Shown here piece by piece: positions 22,395 to 34,808 of a stretch of 64,000 nt of DNA (position 1 is the first letter of the stretch; every line of letters starts with the position of its first letter). The DNA comes from Prorocentrum cordatum. Its lineage: Eukaryota; Sar; Dinophyceae; Prorocentrales; Prorocentraceae. The DNA is taken from the NCBI GenBank assembly GCA_963575745.1, contig CAUYUJ010014762.1, positions 1 through 64,000 on the forward strand. Direction: 5' to 3'. Position numbers and translations under genes: made by a program. Under the pieces are notes generated by a model, which made no database searches, was not told the DNA's origin, and was given only the letters and a program-made list of their open reading frames with translations.

Positions 22395-22858
22395 GGGAGG
22401 AGGAGGAGGAGGAAGAGGAGGAGGGGGAGGAGGAGAGGAGGAGGAGGAGGAGGGGGAGGAGGGAGGAAGGAGGAGGAGGAGGGGAGGAGGGGGAGGAGGG
22501 AGAGAAGGAGGAGGGGGAGGTGAAGGAGGAGGAGGGGAGGAAGAGGAGGAGATGACCCGAGTCGCTCGGGGGACGCTGGTGCCGTGGGCCTTGGGTGGGC
22601 AGCGTGCCGCCCCGGGGGTGTGTGGGCCACAACCAGCGGCACGGCACGCTGGGCAAAAACCCTGACAATAACTCCTCCTCCTCCTCCTCCCCTCCTCCTC
22701 CACCTCCTCCTCCTCCTTCTCCTTCTCCTCGTGCTTCCTCCTCCTCCTCCTCCTCCTCCTCCTCCTCCTCCTCCTCCTCCTCCTCCTCCTCCTCCTCCTC
22801 CTCCTCCTCCTCCTCCTCCTCCCCCTTCTCCTCCTCCTCCTCCTCCTCCTCCTCCTCT
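22395..22858. repeat. (GGA)n and (CTC)n microsatellites
   Basis: GGA-rich tract at 22395-22550 and its complement-like CTC tract at 22672-22858, an imperfect inverted pair around 120 bp of unique sequence. Confidence 0.9.
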
Positions 22859-23217
22859 TATATTCTTGCGGTAGCGGTGGTGGAACAGGGCTGGGCAAAA
22901 AAAACCTGACCATAAGACCACACTTCAGGTGATCCGGAGACTTGGGGGGGAGATGGGCGCAGCTTTCGGCTGGCGATTGGGTCGCAAGGCTTGGTCCAGA
23001 TCTCTTTGTCTAGAGGTCGCGACCGCCAGCTGTCGGTGTCCATGTGCATCGGTCTCACGACATCCCCATCGGCCCCACAATCAAAACTCCAATCGGTCTC
23101 AATATCCATTTATCGATTGGTCCCATGATCGATGCACCCATGTCAGAGCGAGGGGGCCGAACGGTCATTCACTGTCCATGGGTGCGTGGCTGAAGTGAAT
23201 CCGCGGTGCGGATTATT
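22859..23217. other. no gene recognised
   Basis: Contains several ATCGGTC/ATCGATT words near 23050-23120, similar in style to the 47.3 kb array. No domain. Confidence 0.45.
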
Positions 23218-23375
23218 GTTGTGATTGTTGTTGCTGTTGATGTTGCTGTTGTTGTTGCTGTTGTTGTTGTTGGTTGTTGTTGGTTGTTGTTGTTGTTGTT
23301 GGTGTTGTTGTTGTTATTGTTGTTGTTTGTTGTTTGTCGTTTGTCGTTTGTCGTTTGTTGTTTGTTGTGTGTTGT
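23218..23375. repeat. (TTG)n microsatellite
   Basis: TTG runs with TTGTCGT and TGTTTG variants. Confidence 0.95.
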
Positions 23376-23389
23376 CGTCGTCCCACCAG

Positions 23390-23580
23390 CAATCCGCCCC
23401 GCGACCCACCAGCGACCCACCCCGCGACCCACCCCGCGACCCACCCGCGACCCACCCGCGACCCACCCCGCGACCCACCCACACGCGACCCACCCGCGAC
23501 CCACCCGCGACCCACCCGCGACCCACCCGCGACCCACCCGCGATCCACCCCGCGACCGCCCCGCGACCCGCCTTCGACCC
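23390..23580. repeat. CGACCCACCCG minisatellite
   Basis: About 16 tandem units of 11-12 bp. Confidence 0.9.
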
Positions 23581-23589
23581 AAAACGCGC

Positions 23590-24040
23590 TGAAGGTACAA
23601 ACCACCATTTTCGGCGCCTGCGGCGCGCGTTTTTTAGCATTCCTTCCAAGTGGAGAGCCCGCGACCCACCCCCTCGCGACCAACCCACGACCCAAACCAC
23701 AATCAGGGTACAAAACACAGTTTTCGGCGCCTGCGGCGGGCATCCTTTGCATTCGTTTCAGGTGGAGAGCCCGCGGCCCACCCGCGACCACGTTCAGGGT
23801 ACAAACCAATTTTTTCGGCGCCTGCGGCGGGCATCTTTTGCATCCGTTCCCGGTGGAGAACCCGCGGCCCACCCGCGACCCAAACCACGTTCAGTGCACA
23901 AACCATTTTATTCGGCGCCTGCGGCCGGCTGTTTTTACATTCCTCCCAGGTGGAGGTGGAGAGCCCGCGACCCACCCGCGACCCAAACCACGTTCACTGA
24001 ACAAGCGCGGCGGCGGATTTTTGCATGCCGTCTGAGCCCG
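23590..24040. repeat. tandem array of ~100 bp units
   Basis: Five units, each with GGTACAAACCA or a variant, TTCGGCGCCTGCGGC, a TTTTGCAT(T/C)C word, GGTGGAGAGCCCGCG and CCCACCCGCGACCCAAACCA. Boundaries near 23593, 23706, 23796, 23891 and 23996. Confidence 0.85.
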
Positions 24041-24159
24041 CAACAACCTCTTCAAGCCCCGCGCATCCACACCAGCCCGTCCAGCAACTTTGCCCTCGCG
24101 AGTTGCCTTGATCAGAGAAGTCGGGGAGCATAAAGTGGAAAAAATATTGCGTTGCTGTT

Positions 24160-24560
24160 ATCTTGGGGAAGGAAGGGGAGGCAGGAGGAGTAAACAGGGG
24201 ACGAGGAGGACGCGGAAGAAGAGAGGATGTAAGGAGAATGTGGAGAAAGAGGAGCAGGAGGACGAGAAGGGGGAGGAGGGGGAGGAGGAGGACGAGGAGG
24301 GGGAGGAGGGGGAGGAGGGGGAGGATGATGATGGACGACAATGGGAGGACGATGATGGAGGCCGATGATGGGGAGGACGACGATGGGAGGACGATGATGG
24401 AAGGACGAGGGGGGGGAGAGGGAGGACGAGGAAGAAGAGGAGGAGGACGAGGTGGAAGAGGAGGAGGATGACGATGACGATGAGGACGAGGACGAGGACG
24501 AGGACGAGGAAGAAGAGGAGGAGGACGAGGAGGAGGAGGAGGAGGACAGCGCCATCGACA
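24160..24560. repeat. GAG/GAC-rich microsatellite
   Basis: GAGGAG and GACGAG runs; the plus strand reads as Glu/Asp-rich or Arg/Gly-rich and the minus as Ser/Pro-rich. The acidic frame continues to about 24650 but has no domain. Confidence 0.9.
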
Positions 24561-24714
24561 AGGAAGGTGGGGGCCACGAGGTCTGCCGGCTCGACGACGC
24601 CCGCGTCGCCCGCGCCCGCCACCTCACTCTTATCCGCAATTGCAGGGTGCTATGTATATCACTGTCTAGACATCGGTCTCACGATCTGCCCATCTATGGA
24701 CGGGGAAAGCGCGG

Positions 24715-25065
24715 GCAACCATGGGACAACCACGGGAAAACACGGGACACCCACGGGATTTCCATCGGGACATCCACGGCACAACCACGAGACAGCCACG
24801 GGACAACCACGACAACCATGGGACAACCACGGGACAACCGTCCCACAGGACAGCCATGGGACATCCGCGGGACAACCACGGGACAATCGCGGATCAACAA
24901 CGGGATATACTGCGGGACAACCATGGGACAACTGCTGGACAGCCACGGAACAACCACGGGTCAATTACAAGACAACAACGGAATCAGCACGGAATATCCA
25001 CAGGACAACCACGGGACAACCATCCGGACAACCACAGGACTTCTGCGGGACAGCCATCGGGGCGC
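24715..25065. repeat. GGGACAACCAC minisatellite, array 1
   Basis: About 30 units of 11-12 bp. The same unit forms a second array at 25335-25690. Confidence 0.9.
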
Positions 25066-25099
25066 CTCTCGATCGCACTAACACTGAATGTGGGAAGAA

Positions 25100-25310
25100 G
25101 AGCGAATGAGAAAGAGAGAGAGAGAGAGAGAAACAACAACAACGATGAGAAACAACACGAGAAAGTGAAAGAGAGAGTGTACACATATATATATATATAT
25201 AAACATATATATGCATACGCACCTATTTACATACAGACAAGCATGCATCCACATATACATACATATGTATATACACATACTACATGTATATACACACCAG
25301 TCTCTGTTCA
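25100..25310. repeat. GA, AT and CATA microsatellites
   Basis: GAGAGA at 25110-25130, ATATAT at 25185-25210 and CATA/CATG runs to 25305. Confidence 0.9.
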
Positions 25311-25334
25311 TCTATCGGTATCACTGTGTTTCTC

Positions 25335-25690
25335 CTTCGGGGCGGGACAACCATCGGGAAAACCACGGACCAACCACGGGACACCCACAGGACAGCCACG
25401 GGACAGCCATCGGGACAGCAATCGAGATACCCAAGAGAACGCCACAGGTTACCCACTGGCCAACCATCGGGACAGCCGTCGGGACAGCCATCGGGACAGC
25501 CAAGGGACAACCACAAGACAATCGCGGAACAACAGCGGACCAACCGCGGGAACGGTCACCGTGGGCACGACCACAGGGCAACCACAGGACAGCCACAGGA
25601 CCACCAGCGGGACAACCAGCGGGACAACCAGCGGGGCAACCACAAGACAATCGCGGGACACCCACAAGACAATCACAGGGCAGCCCCCCA
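25335..25690. repeat. GGGACAACCAC minisatellite, array 2
   Basis: Same unit as array 1, with ACAGCCATCGGGACAGCC variants. Confidence 0.9.
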
Positions 25691-25734
25691 GCACGCCCCA
25701 GCCACCGGGCGGCCAGAACCCAGACACAAACTCG

Positions 25735-25850
25735 CGCACCTTCGCCCCTCCCCGCCCGCACGCGCGTCACGCATGGCACGAACCGACACCGAAATCGATG
25801 TCCTGGTTTGGGAACTCCGCTTCACGTCGGTCTCAGCCCCCCACACACAC
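25735..25850. repeat. dispersed repeat family J, copy 1
   Basis: Shares CGCCC(C/G)CACGC, GGCACGAAC and ACCGAAATCGAT with 48560-48690. In both places it follows a minisatellite built on a GGGACA word. Confidence 0.65.
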
Positions 25851-26055
25851 ACACCTCCAACACCACACGCAGAGATGTACACACGACTGTTGCAACAAAC
25901 GCACGCACAAGCAGGAACAAAAACCGAATATTGCCGCTCATGACCGCGGCTCGGCTTTGACTTCGACTCCGCTGGGCAGGTTCCATGATCGAGCTCACAT
26001 CCTCTTCTCCTCTTCTCCTCCCCATGATCCCGCCACCTCCCCCAGCATTTATCCT

Positions 26056-26240
26056 CATTGTCCTCCTCCTCCTCCTCCTCCTGATCCTTCTCCTCCAGAT
26101 CCCCCTCCTCCTCCTCCTCCTCCTCCTCCTCCTCCTCCTCCTCCTCTTCCTCCTCCTCCTCTTCCTCTTCCTCCTCCTCCTCCTCCTCCTCCTCCTCCTC
26201 CTCCTCCTCTTCCTCCTCCTCCTCCTTCTCTCCCACCCCC
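26056..26240. repeat. (CTC)n microsatellite
   Basis: Long CTC run with CTT variants. Confidence 0.95.
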
Positions 26241-26457
26241 CCAAGTCTCCCCCTCCTCTTCGCCCGCGCGCCACGCCATACTGCGCCCACCGCACCGATG
26301 CGCGCGCGGCACGGGCGCACCACACCGAAGCAGACCTTCCACGATCCGAACATGTGGTGCCCGCGGCGCCCAACCGTGGTGCCTCAAGGGTCCGGCGCGA
26401 CTGCCTGCTCATCCTTCCCAGTTTCCTCCTGCATACTGTGCCATAAGCATAAATTGC

Positions 26458-26546
26458 TGGCGTTCCGCGCGGATTCCAGAATGGCGGCGCCAGAAGCGCC
26501 GCCAGAGGGCCCCAGCGCGGATCCAACACATCCGCGCAGAACGCCA
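26458..26546. mobile_element. inverted-repeat element family R, copy 2 (short)
   Basis: Ends TGGCGTTCCGCGCGGAT and, in reverse, TGGCGTTCTGCGCGGAT. The middle GCGCCGCCAGAGGGCCCCAG matches the copy at 49341-49483. Confidence 0.65.
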
Positions 26547-26559
26547 AAAAGGTAGGTTT

Positions 26560-26763
26560 ATGACGTTTGATTATTTCAATGCTGTTCGCCTCCTGGTGCT
26601 GGCGCTGGCGGCCGTGCTTTCTGTGAGACTGGGGCCGTTTGTCGCCTCCCGTCTGCGCTGGCAGCGAGGGGGGGGGGCGGAAAGTTCGTTCCTAGGCAAA
26701 TCGAAGGTGGAAGAGCGACGGAAACCCTTGCAAGCCTTCGAGCTGCGGACTGTTCCCTCCTAG
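26560..26763 (+). CDS. possible small membrane protein, unknown
   Basis: A 67-residue frame from an ATG at 26560. Residues about 5-29 are hydrophobic (FNAVRLLVLALAAVLSVRLG), then a basic tail. Codon choice is plausible. No family recognised and no neighbours. It lies right after a family R element, so it could equally be a chance frame. Confidence 0.25.
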   Translation: MTFDYFNAVRLLVLALAAVLSVRLGPFVASRLRWQRGGGAESSFLGKSKVEERRKPLQAFELRTVPS

Positions 26764-26787
26764 GGAGCGAAGCCCTCGCCGGATCTG

Positions 26788-26940
26788 CCTCCTCCTCCTT
26801 TTCCTCCTCCTCCTCCTCCTCCTCCTCCTCCTCCTTCTCCTCCTCCTCCTCCTCCTCGACCTCCTCCTCCTCGACCTCCTCCTCATCGTCCTCCTCGTCC
26901 TCGTCCTCCTCCTCCTCCTCCTTCTCCTCCTTCTCCCCCT
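26788..26940. repeat. (CTC)n microsatellite
   Basis: CTC runs with CTCGAC and CTCGTC variants. Confidence 0.9.
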
Positions 26941-27129
26941 GGCGATCCTTCTCATTCCCTCTGCCTCCTTCTTCTCCTTTGTCGCCTCGTCCTCCTCCTC
27001 CCGATTCTCCTACGAATCATCCGCCCCTCCGATTCCCTCCCCACCCATCCGTCCCCCCTCCATTCCTGCACGCCCGATTCATCGCCCCGAACCAGTCACA
27101 ACACAGCGGCGGAGCACGGCGAGGGACGA

Positions 27130-27182
<53 letters not shown>
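27130..27182. repeat. (GAC)n microsatellite
   Basis: About 17 GAC units. Confidence 0.95.
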
Positions 27183-27183
<1 letters not shown>

Positions 27184-27329
27184 AGTGGCCGCGGCGGCGG
27201 CCGCCGGAAGCCTCCGTTGCCTGGCCGCCCTCGTCGCCGAGCTCGCGCTGGGCCTGGGCGGCGCTGCGGGCGGACTGGGCCTCGCAGGCGGGGGGAGCGC
27301 GCCGCCGCCGCGCCGGTGCCGCCACCGCC

Positions 27330-27700
27330 GCCGCCGTCGAAAGGAGGAGGAGGAGGAGGAGGAGGGAGGAGGAGGAGGGAGGAGGAGGAGGGGGGAGGAG
27401 GAGGAGGAGGAGGAGGAGGGGAGGAGGAGGAGGAGGAGGAGGAGGAGGAGGAGGAGGAGGAGAGGAGAGGAGGAGGAGGGAGGAGAGAGGAGGAGGAGGA
27501 GAGGAGAAGAGGAGGAGAAGGAGAAAAAGAAGAGGAGGAGGAGGAGCTAAGAAGGATAAGGATAAGGACCGTTGGGGGCCTCGAGCCCAAACTGCTTGAG
27601 AGCGAGCTGGACCCTTAGGTCGCAGGGAGGAGGAGGAAGAGGAGGAGGAGGAGGAGAAAGAGGAGGAGGAGGAGGAGGAGGAGGAGGATAAGGAGGATAA
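27330..27700. repeat. (GAG)n microsatellites
   Basis: GAG tracts at 27340-27545 and 27625-27700, separated by a short unique piece. Confidence 0.9.
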
Positions 27701-28818
27701 GGAGATGGAGAACATGGAGGAGAGCGGGGGGAAGACTGTCTCATCCGAAGCTGTGCTGCCAACTCCACGACCCTCGGTCCGCAGCCCCCTCCCCGCCACG
27801 CGCGCCCCCGCCCGAGGGCCTCTGGGCGACCGGGGCCCGGGGCCCTGCAGGCCAGGCTCGCGCGCGCGCCGCCGCCCGGGAGGCCCGCCCGGGACACCCC
27901 ACTGCAAGCGCTTGAACAGCGACCGCCCGAGCCCAGCGCGCGCAGACTGCAGCGTGAGGGACGCGCGCGGCCCGCGCAGCTCTCGAAGCACTCGCCGAGC
28001 AAGAATCGGAGGCTCTGTTCTCCTCCCGTGCACGGGCGAAGCCCCCCGCGTGCCCTCTGCGCAGGCACCGGCGTGGAGCTCACATCCCCGCGCGCATGCA
28101 CGTGGCAGCGGCCAGGGAGGACATCAGGGGGCAGCAAATGGCCTCCCCCCCCCGCGCCCTGCTGGGCGCCGGCGGGGGAAGAGAGCAGAGCGGTGCGGTG
28201 CGGCAGAGGGTCAGGTGCCCTCCCGAGGAGAACTGCATGTTGGGCCCGCGGGCTCGGGTCCTATGGCAGAGGGCTGCAGGGCCAAGGAGGAGACTGCGTC
28301 GACTCCGCGACGTCCACCCAGGCAAAGGGCAGGCTCGCTCGTGCGGGGAGGGAGGGGGGAGGGGAGAGGGAGGGCGGGGGGCGGCCCGCGGCTACCCAGC
28401 CAACTCCTGCTCACCTCCGAACCCCGGCTGACGCAGAGGAACCGCACCTTCGCCCGACACGCGAACGCAGGGGAGAAGAGGGGAAGGCCGGGGAGAGGTT
28501 CCTCGCGGGGACCTCTCCGGCAAGGACCCCCTCCCGAACTCCCAGCCGCCTCATGTCGACGCAGTACGCAACTGCGGGACTGAGAGAACGGGGAGGGAGA
28601 GAACGGGGAGGGAGGGCCACCCCTGGAGGCGAGGAGGCTTTCGTCTCCCACGAGCGCTCCAGACCCGCAGAGGGACCCCGAGCGCCTCTGGGGGCCAACG
28701 AGAACCGCCAAAGTCCCCGAGGGCAGCGAAGGGCCTCCAGAGACCAGGGGGCACCGAAGGCCATCGAAGACAACCAAGACCCCCGCCAGCCCCCGAAGGC
28801 GGCCGCGGACCCGCCATA
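27701..28818. other. G+C-rich region, no gene recognised
   Basis: Frames are open on both strands for hundreds of codons because stops are rare at this composition. I see no domain, no repeat family and no consistent codon choice that would favour one frame. Confidence 0.4.
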
Positions 28819-29310
28819 ACCTCCTCCTCCTCCTCCTCCTCCTCCTCCTCCTCCGCCTCCTCCTCCTCTGCCTCCTCCTCCTCCTCATTCTCCTCCCCCC
28901 CCTCCTCCTCCTCCTCCTCCTCCTCCTCCTTCTCCTCCTCCTCCTCCTCCTCCTCCTCCTCCTCCTCCTCCTCCTCCTCCTCCTTTCCCCCACCTCCTCC
29001 TCCTCCTCCTCCTCCTTCCTCCTCCTCCTCCTCCTCCTCCTCCTCCTGCTCCTCCGCCTCTTCCTCCTCCTCCGCCCCTCCTCCTCCTCCTCCTCTCCTC
29101 TTCCTCCCTCCCTCCCTCCCTCCCTCCCTCCATCCCCCATCCCTCCCTCCCTCCCTCCCTCCCTTCTCCTCTTCCTCCTCCTCCGCCCCTCCTCCTCCTC
29201 CTCTTCCTCCCTCCCTCCCTCCCTCCCCTCCATCCCTCCATCCCCATCCTCCCTCCCGCCCTCCCTCCCTTCTCCTCCTCCTCCTCCTCCTCCTCCTCCT
29301 CCTCGTCCTC
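28819..29310. repeat. (CTC)n and (CCTC)n microsatellites
   Basis: CTC runs with two blocks of CCTC tetranucleotide (29104-29163 and 29213-29273). Confidence 0.95.
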
Positions 29311-29423
29311 CTCCCTCCAAGACACTGCCTGACCCTGCACACTGGAAGCTGGGGCATGCATCCATGACAGATCCCTGCATGCCTCATTATATGGTGGGAG
29401 GGGCAACAGACGCAGGAGAAGGA

Positions 29424-29605
<182 letters not shown>

Positions 29606-30199
29606 GGAGCGGCAGCAAGAAGAACAGCGGACGCAGGAGGACTACGACGAAGAAAAACGGCGAGATCGAGGGCGAGGGCAAGGAGAGAGGGACCGAGACG
29701 AGCTCGAGGGCGAGGGCGGGGAAGTAAGGAGAGGCGAAGAAGGAGGAAGATAACGACAAGGTAGGTGCATGAGTATGAGGACGAAGATAAGACATAAGAG
29801 GACAAGTACGAGGAAATATGGCGGCCTGGATCATAGAGGAGGCCATGGTGGAATACTTGTTCAGGACGTGGCCCGCATTCTGGACATGCCCGACCGCGCC
29901 AAATATCCTCGTGGTTGCCATGGGTCCCTCATCGTCCTCATCTTCTTTCTCTACGTCCCCCACCTCGTCATTCGTCATCCAAGCAATTCGCCAAATTGTC
30001 TCGCCCTGGTTCAGGCCTCATTTTCTCAAACGCGCGTCTCGAATCTAGCTAGCTTGGGCATCTCGGAGACACCGCGAGCACGTTCCGACATGGAACTGCG
30101 GCAACGCACACCTGGTAAACAGGTTCCCCGCAAGCGGACGCGCGCGCACACGACCCGCTCACTGAACTGGTCGACCCTGTGCAACACTGAAGGGGCCCA
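29606..30199. other. no gene recognised
   Basis: Mixed sequence, short open frames without domains. Confidence 0.45.
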
Positions 30200-30370
30200 C
30201 AAACACACAAATAAAAACACACAAATAAAACGATTCCCCATATTTTCCCATATTTTCTGGGTTCTTGTCTTCCCCCCCACTTCCCATATTTTCCCATATT
30301 TTCCTGGGGATCGACGATTAATTGTGTCTGTGTGTTTCCTTCCCTCCTGAAACACACCAGCGGACAGCCA
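30200..30370. repeat. dispersed repeat family G, copy 1
   Basis: Shares ACACACAAATAAAA, CCCCCCAC, ATCGACGATTAATTGTGTCT and CCCTCCTGAA with 45640-45800 and 54565-54730. No terminal repeat is visible. Confidence 0.7.
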
Positions 30371-30779
30371 ACCTAGCTATTGCACAGCGATGATCCGACA
30401 CAGCGGTGCCGGCAATAGTGCAGCGCCAACCGCAACTCATCTCCAACTGCACATCCCCCGCCGCCTCCCGACCCTCTCAAACGCTCGATGCTCCTATTAC
30501 TTCTCCGCCTCCGCCGCCTCCTCCTTCTCCTCCTCATCCTCCTCTTGGCGTTATTCTTCTCACTGGTGTTATGATCGTTATGCTTGTCTTCTCCTTCTTC
30601 TTATAATTCGTATTCTGAATGTTAAAGTATTAAAGCTACTAATGTAATCGAGAATATCATTGTTAACATAATTATTAACTGTATTATGGTGATTATTTTG
30701 TTGTTATCATGAGTCTCCGCCCCCTCGACAAGTACACAATATGAATACTACTCTCCTGTCTCCCCTGGTGGCGTCCGAA
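30371..30779. other. no gene recognised
   Basis: Includes a short CTC tract and an A+T-richer stretch at 30550-30720. Nothing coding seen. Confidence 0.45.
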
Positions 30780-31925
30780 TGTTCGCCCCCCCTCCGCGTA
30801 CTGGGTTTTTACACACACGAGTCCCAGGAGTTGGGTTTTCCTTTGGGTCGTTTTTTCAAAATGCTGCTCTCGCTGGAGCGCTGGCCTCATTCTCGGGCTA
30901 CCGCTCGTTCCGAATCGTGCTCCCGCTGGAGCGCTGGCCTCAGTTCCGCGTTTCCGCTCGTTTCGAATCGTGCTCCCGCTGCAGCGCTGGCGTCATTAGT
31001 TCCAGCGCCATGCAACGGCATGGTCTCCGGTCCTTCCAAATAGGCCCCAAAATCTAAGAAACGCCTTCCCGAATAACCCATCGGAAGTAATTCCACATTC
31101 GGTGTCGACTCGTTGATGCTTTGGGCAACGGAAGCCCCCCCCATTGAGGCGTCGCCACGCCATGCTGTGTCGGGCCGCGCGTCCTCATTTCCGCGCTTCC
31201 GCGCTGAGTTTGGTTTCAAAATGCTGCTCTCGCTGAAACGGTGGCCTCATTTTCGGGTTACCGCACATTCCAAATCGTGTTCCCGCTGCAGCGCTGGCCT
31301 CATTTCTGCGCTTCCGCTCGTTCCGAATCGTGCTCCCGCTGCAGCGCTGGCGTCACTATTTCCAGCGCCGTGCCACGGCATGGTTTTCGGCCCTTCCAAA
31401 GAGGCCCCCAAAGCTGGAAAATGGACCCACGAAGTATCCATCGGAAGTGACTACACATTCGGTGTCGATTCGTTGACTTGCTGGGCGGCAGAACCCCCCC
31501 CCCCATGTTGGGGCGTCGCCACGCCATGCTATGTCAGACTGCGCGTCCGCATGTCCGCGCTTCCGCGCTCGTGCTTTTCAAAAAAATCCTGTTCTCGCTC
31601 AAGCGCTGGCCTCACGTTCGGGTCATCGCTCATGTTGGAATCGTGCTCCAGCTGCAGCGCTGGCCTCAGTTCCACGCTTCCGCTCGTTCCCAATCGTGCT
31701 CCCGCTGCACCGCTGGCATCAATGTGTCGAGTGCCATGGCCCGGCATGGTGTTCGGTCCTTCTAGATAGGCCCCAACAGCTAAAACATGGCCTCCCGAAG
31801 AAACAATTGGAAGTGTTTCCACATTCGGTGTCGGTTGGTTGATTTGTTGGGCCGCAGAAGACGCCCCCGCCCAACACTTTTGGGCGTCGTCACGCCATGC
31901 AATGTCATGCTGCGCGTTGATATGC
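30780..31925. repeat. tandem array of ~360 bp units
   Basis: Three units keyed on AAAATGCTGCTCTCGCTGG (30857), AAAATGCTGCTCTCGCTGAA (31217) and a diverged one at 31582. Each unit contains a ~52 bp sub-repeat (GCTCCCGCTGCAGCGCTGGC) repeated two or three times, then ATTCGGTGTCG and GCGTCGCCACGCCATGC. Confidence 0.85.
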
Positions 31926-32059
31926 GGCACCATGCTACGCCATGTAATGCTATGCCATGCTACGACATCCGACTGTGCGAATAGAGAGGAGATCTACGCC
32001 ATGGTAATGGATGAGAGGGAAGGGCAGGACGTCAGATATGGCGCGAGCGCACCTAGCTT

Positions 32060-32270
32060 GTCCTCCCCCCTACCTCTTCCCTCCTCCGTCCTCCCTTCTC
32101 CTCCTCCCCCTCCTCCTCCTCCTCCTCCTCCTCCTCCTCCTCCTCTTCCACCGCCACCTCCTCCTCCTCCTCCTCCTCCTCCTTCTCCTCCTCCTCCTCC
32201 TGCTCTTCCACCTCCTCATCCTCCTCCTCCTCCTCCTCCTCCTCCTCCTCTTCCTCTTCGTCCGCCCCCT
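32060..32270. repeat. (CTC)n microsatellite
   Basis: CTC run with CTT and CCA variants. Confidence 0.95.
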
Positions 32271-32927
32271 GCCCGTTTCCCCCGTCCGCATCCCCCCGAT
32301 GTCCTCCCACCTCCTCATGCTGCCCAGCGTCTTCATGTACCTCCGCTCTGCCATCTAGCCCGCCGATCGGAGTCAGACCCTGCCCTCTCTATCCGACCCA
32401 TGAACAAACAATCGAAAGTCGGCATGACCCCTTTCAACACTCACGTTTTGCCGTCGGCGTTGCGGCGTGCGTGCCAGGCATGGGACGCGGCGCACATTCC
32501 GCGCGACACGGCGAAGTGCATGCTTCGCCCCGGCGCCGCGCCCATGAATTCCTGGGGGTTGGATTCCCGCCTGGGCGCGGCGCACATGTGCTCGTTCGCC
32601 AACTCGTCGGGGCGCGATCGAACAAACGTGCCGCCCTCGCCTCCGCGCCGCGCAGGCCTCGCCTGAAACTGGCCTTCCCGCCGCGGCGTGGAGCCCACGA
32701 CCCCCTCGCCCAAGCCAGGGGCGCAGGCGCCCCGCGCGAGCGGGCGCCTTCTCGCAGAGCGGCAGCGACGGCGGGGCCGCGCGAGAGAGCGGGCGAGATG
32801 ATGTCGTCGCCCTGGCGCCGCGCCGCTTGCGCGTGACAGTGGCGCCCCTGTGTCGGCGCGGCGCATGCTCCGCCCTCTCGGCGCTGCCGTCCGCCAGGCG
32901 AGGACGACGGCGACGACGGCGGCGACG

Positions 32928-32966
<39 letters not shown>

Positions 32967-34808
32967 GCGGCGACGACGGCGGCGGCCTCCAGAGGGTATC
33001 CACCTCCGACGACGGCGGCGGCGGCGTAGCGCGGCGGCACGGCGCGGCGGCGCAGCGCGGCGGCGCGGCGAGGAACGGCGCGCACGCTGGGCGTCCTCTC
33101 GCTGACGCTGCCGCCAACGTTCGTGTCGCCGAGCGCCATCTGCGCCCACTCCTCGGGACGCCGAGGAGCGGAGTGGTCGAGGGCTGCTGGCCGAGGCTGC
33201 TGGCCATGCAGGGGGCGCCGAGGACCGCGGGGCGTCGAAGAGTCGCCGCCGGGGCGGCGGGGATCCCGGAGCTCCGAAGATGGAGATCGGGGGCCGTCGT
33301 CGGGGCGTCCTGGGGCTGAGGATCGAGGCTGGACCTCTCGGGGTCCTGCCGCCGAGGTGGCCCATCGCTGCCGCGGCCGGATCCGCCCCGCGAGTCTGGC
33401 CAGGACGCTCTTTCGTCAGGAGGGGGACGGTGGCGGGGTGGCAGCCCCCTTCGGTCGGAAAAGAGGCTGGCCTGTCCATCCTCTTCGTCGAACGCGTGGG
33501 CGTTTTTCGGCGCCCGTCGCCCTCACTGATTTCTTGGTGCGCATGGGGAGCTCCGTATGTCCGCTCGCCTGGGCTGCCTAGGATGACGTCTCTCTTGATG
33601 TACAGGAGGTGATTCGGACACGGGGAAGATGCGACAGGGACTGACAGCTGGCTGCCTGGAGAGCAGCGGTCTGACAGTTGACTGCCTTTGATGAGTTCTC
33701 GAATCATGTCCATGGCATTCTGCATGCCATATCAGCCCAACCAGTGCATGTAACTCGAAATTCGAACTCTGCCGCGCCAGGGGGGGGGCGCCACTTCGAC
33801 ATCGAAAATCGAAAACCAGGCACATCGCTCTCAGAGGACATGCGCACTTCACGCTGGAAGGATGTGGCCGAGGTTCTGGGCACTTGCAAATTTGAGCTCC
33901 CAGTGGTCCTTCCACGTGATGGGGATGTGTTCAGCTCGGCGCTGGTGGGGGTGATGGAGAGGGCGGGTAGAAGGGGCGGTCTGTGTTATCATGCCTTCTT
34001 GTCTGTGTTTCTAGCCTCTCAAAGTCCTACCAGCCCTCTGGGCGTAGGTGGTCTGGGGAGGCTCCTCTTCTAACCCCCTCCTTCCCCTGCGGGAGGGGTT
34101 TATCATTGTTCTCGATGAATGTACACCCCCTCCCCCAGGCGACCAGCAGCCAACCAGAAACCATGAGGACACCATGCCGCACACAGTCACCCCACCGTCC
34201 CTGTCAAAAAAGAAACAATACAAAACGCAATATGCCTCCGCATTTGGAGCATGGGCGGCCAACCCGATGCACCCCCCCCACCATCCTGTGAAAAAAACCC
34301 GACAAAATACACTTTGGGGCAAAACCTTGAGTCATGTGCGTGAGACCCGCTAGCACTTTCTATTGCTTTTGACAGGGACGGCGGAGGTGTCAGCACATTG
34401 CCTGCTGTGCGAAGGGCTACCATCCCCAACAAGAAAACCTACAAAATGCACCTCGCGGCTAAATCTGGATCGTGCGCGGCCACCCAGCGATCACTGTCAA
34501 GTGGCTTTTGACAGGGCCCGCGGGGGTGGTGGCGCGTGGCCTGCTGTGCGCAGGCCCACCAGACACAATGGTGGACATGTGCTTTCGACAAGGATGGTGG
34601 GAGCCAACATGTTTCCCGATCTGTGCTGTCACGTGCGCAGGCGCACCTGACGCACTCTGCACGTGCCCCGAACATGGCGACATCCCTCACTTCTCCCGAC
34701 GAGAGGCAGCGGAAGCCCGCGGACCCGAGCGCCACAGCGACAAGACGGCTCAGAAAGGTGGCCCGTGCAGCAACCGCAGCGTATCTTTTGAAAAGTGTGC
34801 GTGCGCGT
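32271..34808. other. no gene recognised; short GGCGAC repeat at 32895-32990
   Basis: G+C-rich to about 33.6 kb, more balanced after that. A (GAC/GGC) run lies at 32895-32990. Between 34360 and 34640 two diverged copies of a word set (GACAGGG, GGCCTGCTGTGCGCAGG) follow each other. No frame shows a domain. Confidence 0.45.

Noticed and set aside
20695-22665. 656-residue plus-strand frame opposite UGDH
   Set aside because: It is the antisense shadow of a clear enzyme gene.
22174-22668. Upstream extension of the UGDH frame
   Set aside because: The frame is open but enters Ser/Pro-coding simple repeat; the ATG at 22173 gives the normal family length.
24715-25690. Regular ~11 bp repeats resembling a CRISPR array
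   Set aside because: Units follow each other without unique spacers, vary in sequence and lie in a eukaryotic genome; this is a minisatellite.
27705-28583. 292-residue plus-strand frame in G+C-rich DNA
   Set aside because: Equally long frames exist on the other strand and no domain or codon preference singles it out.
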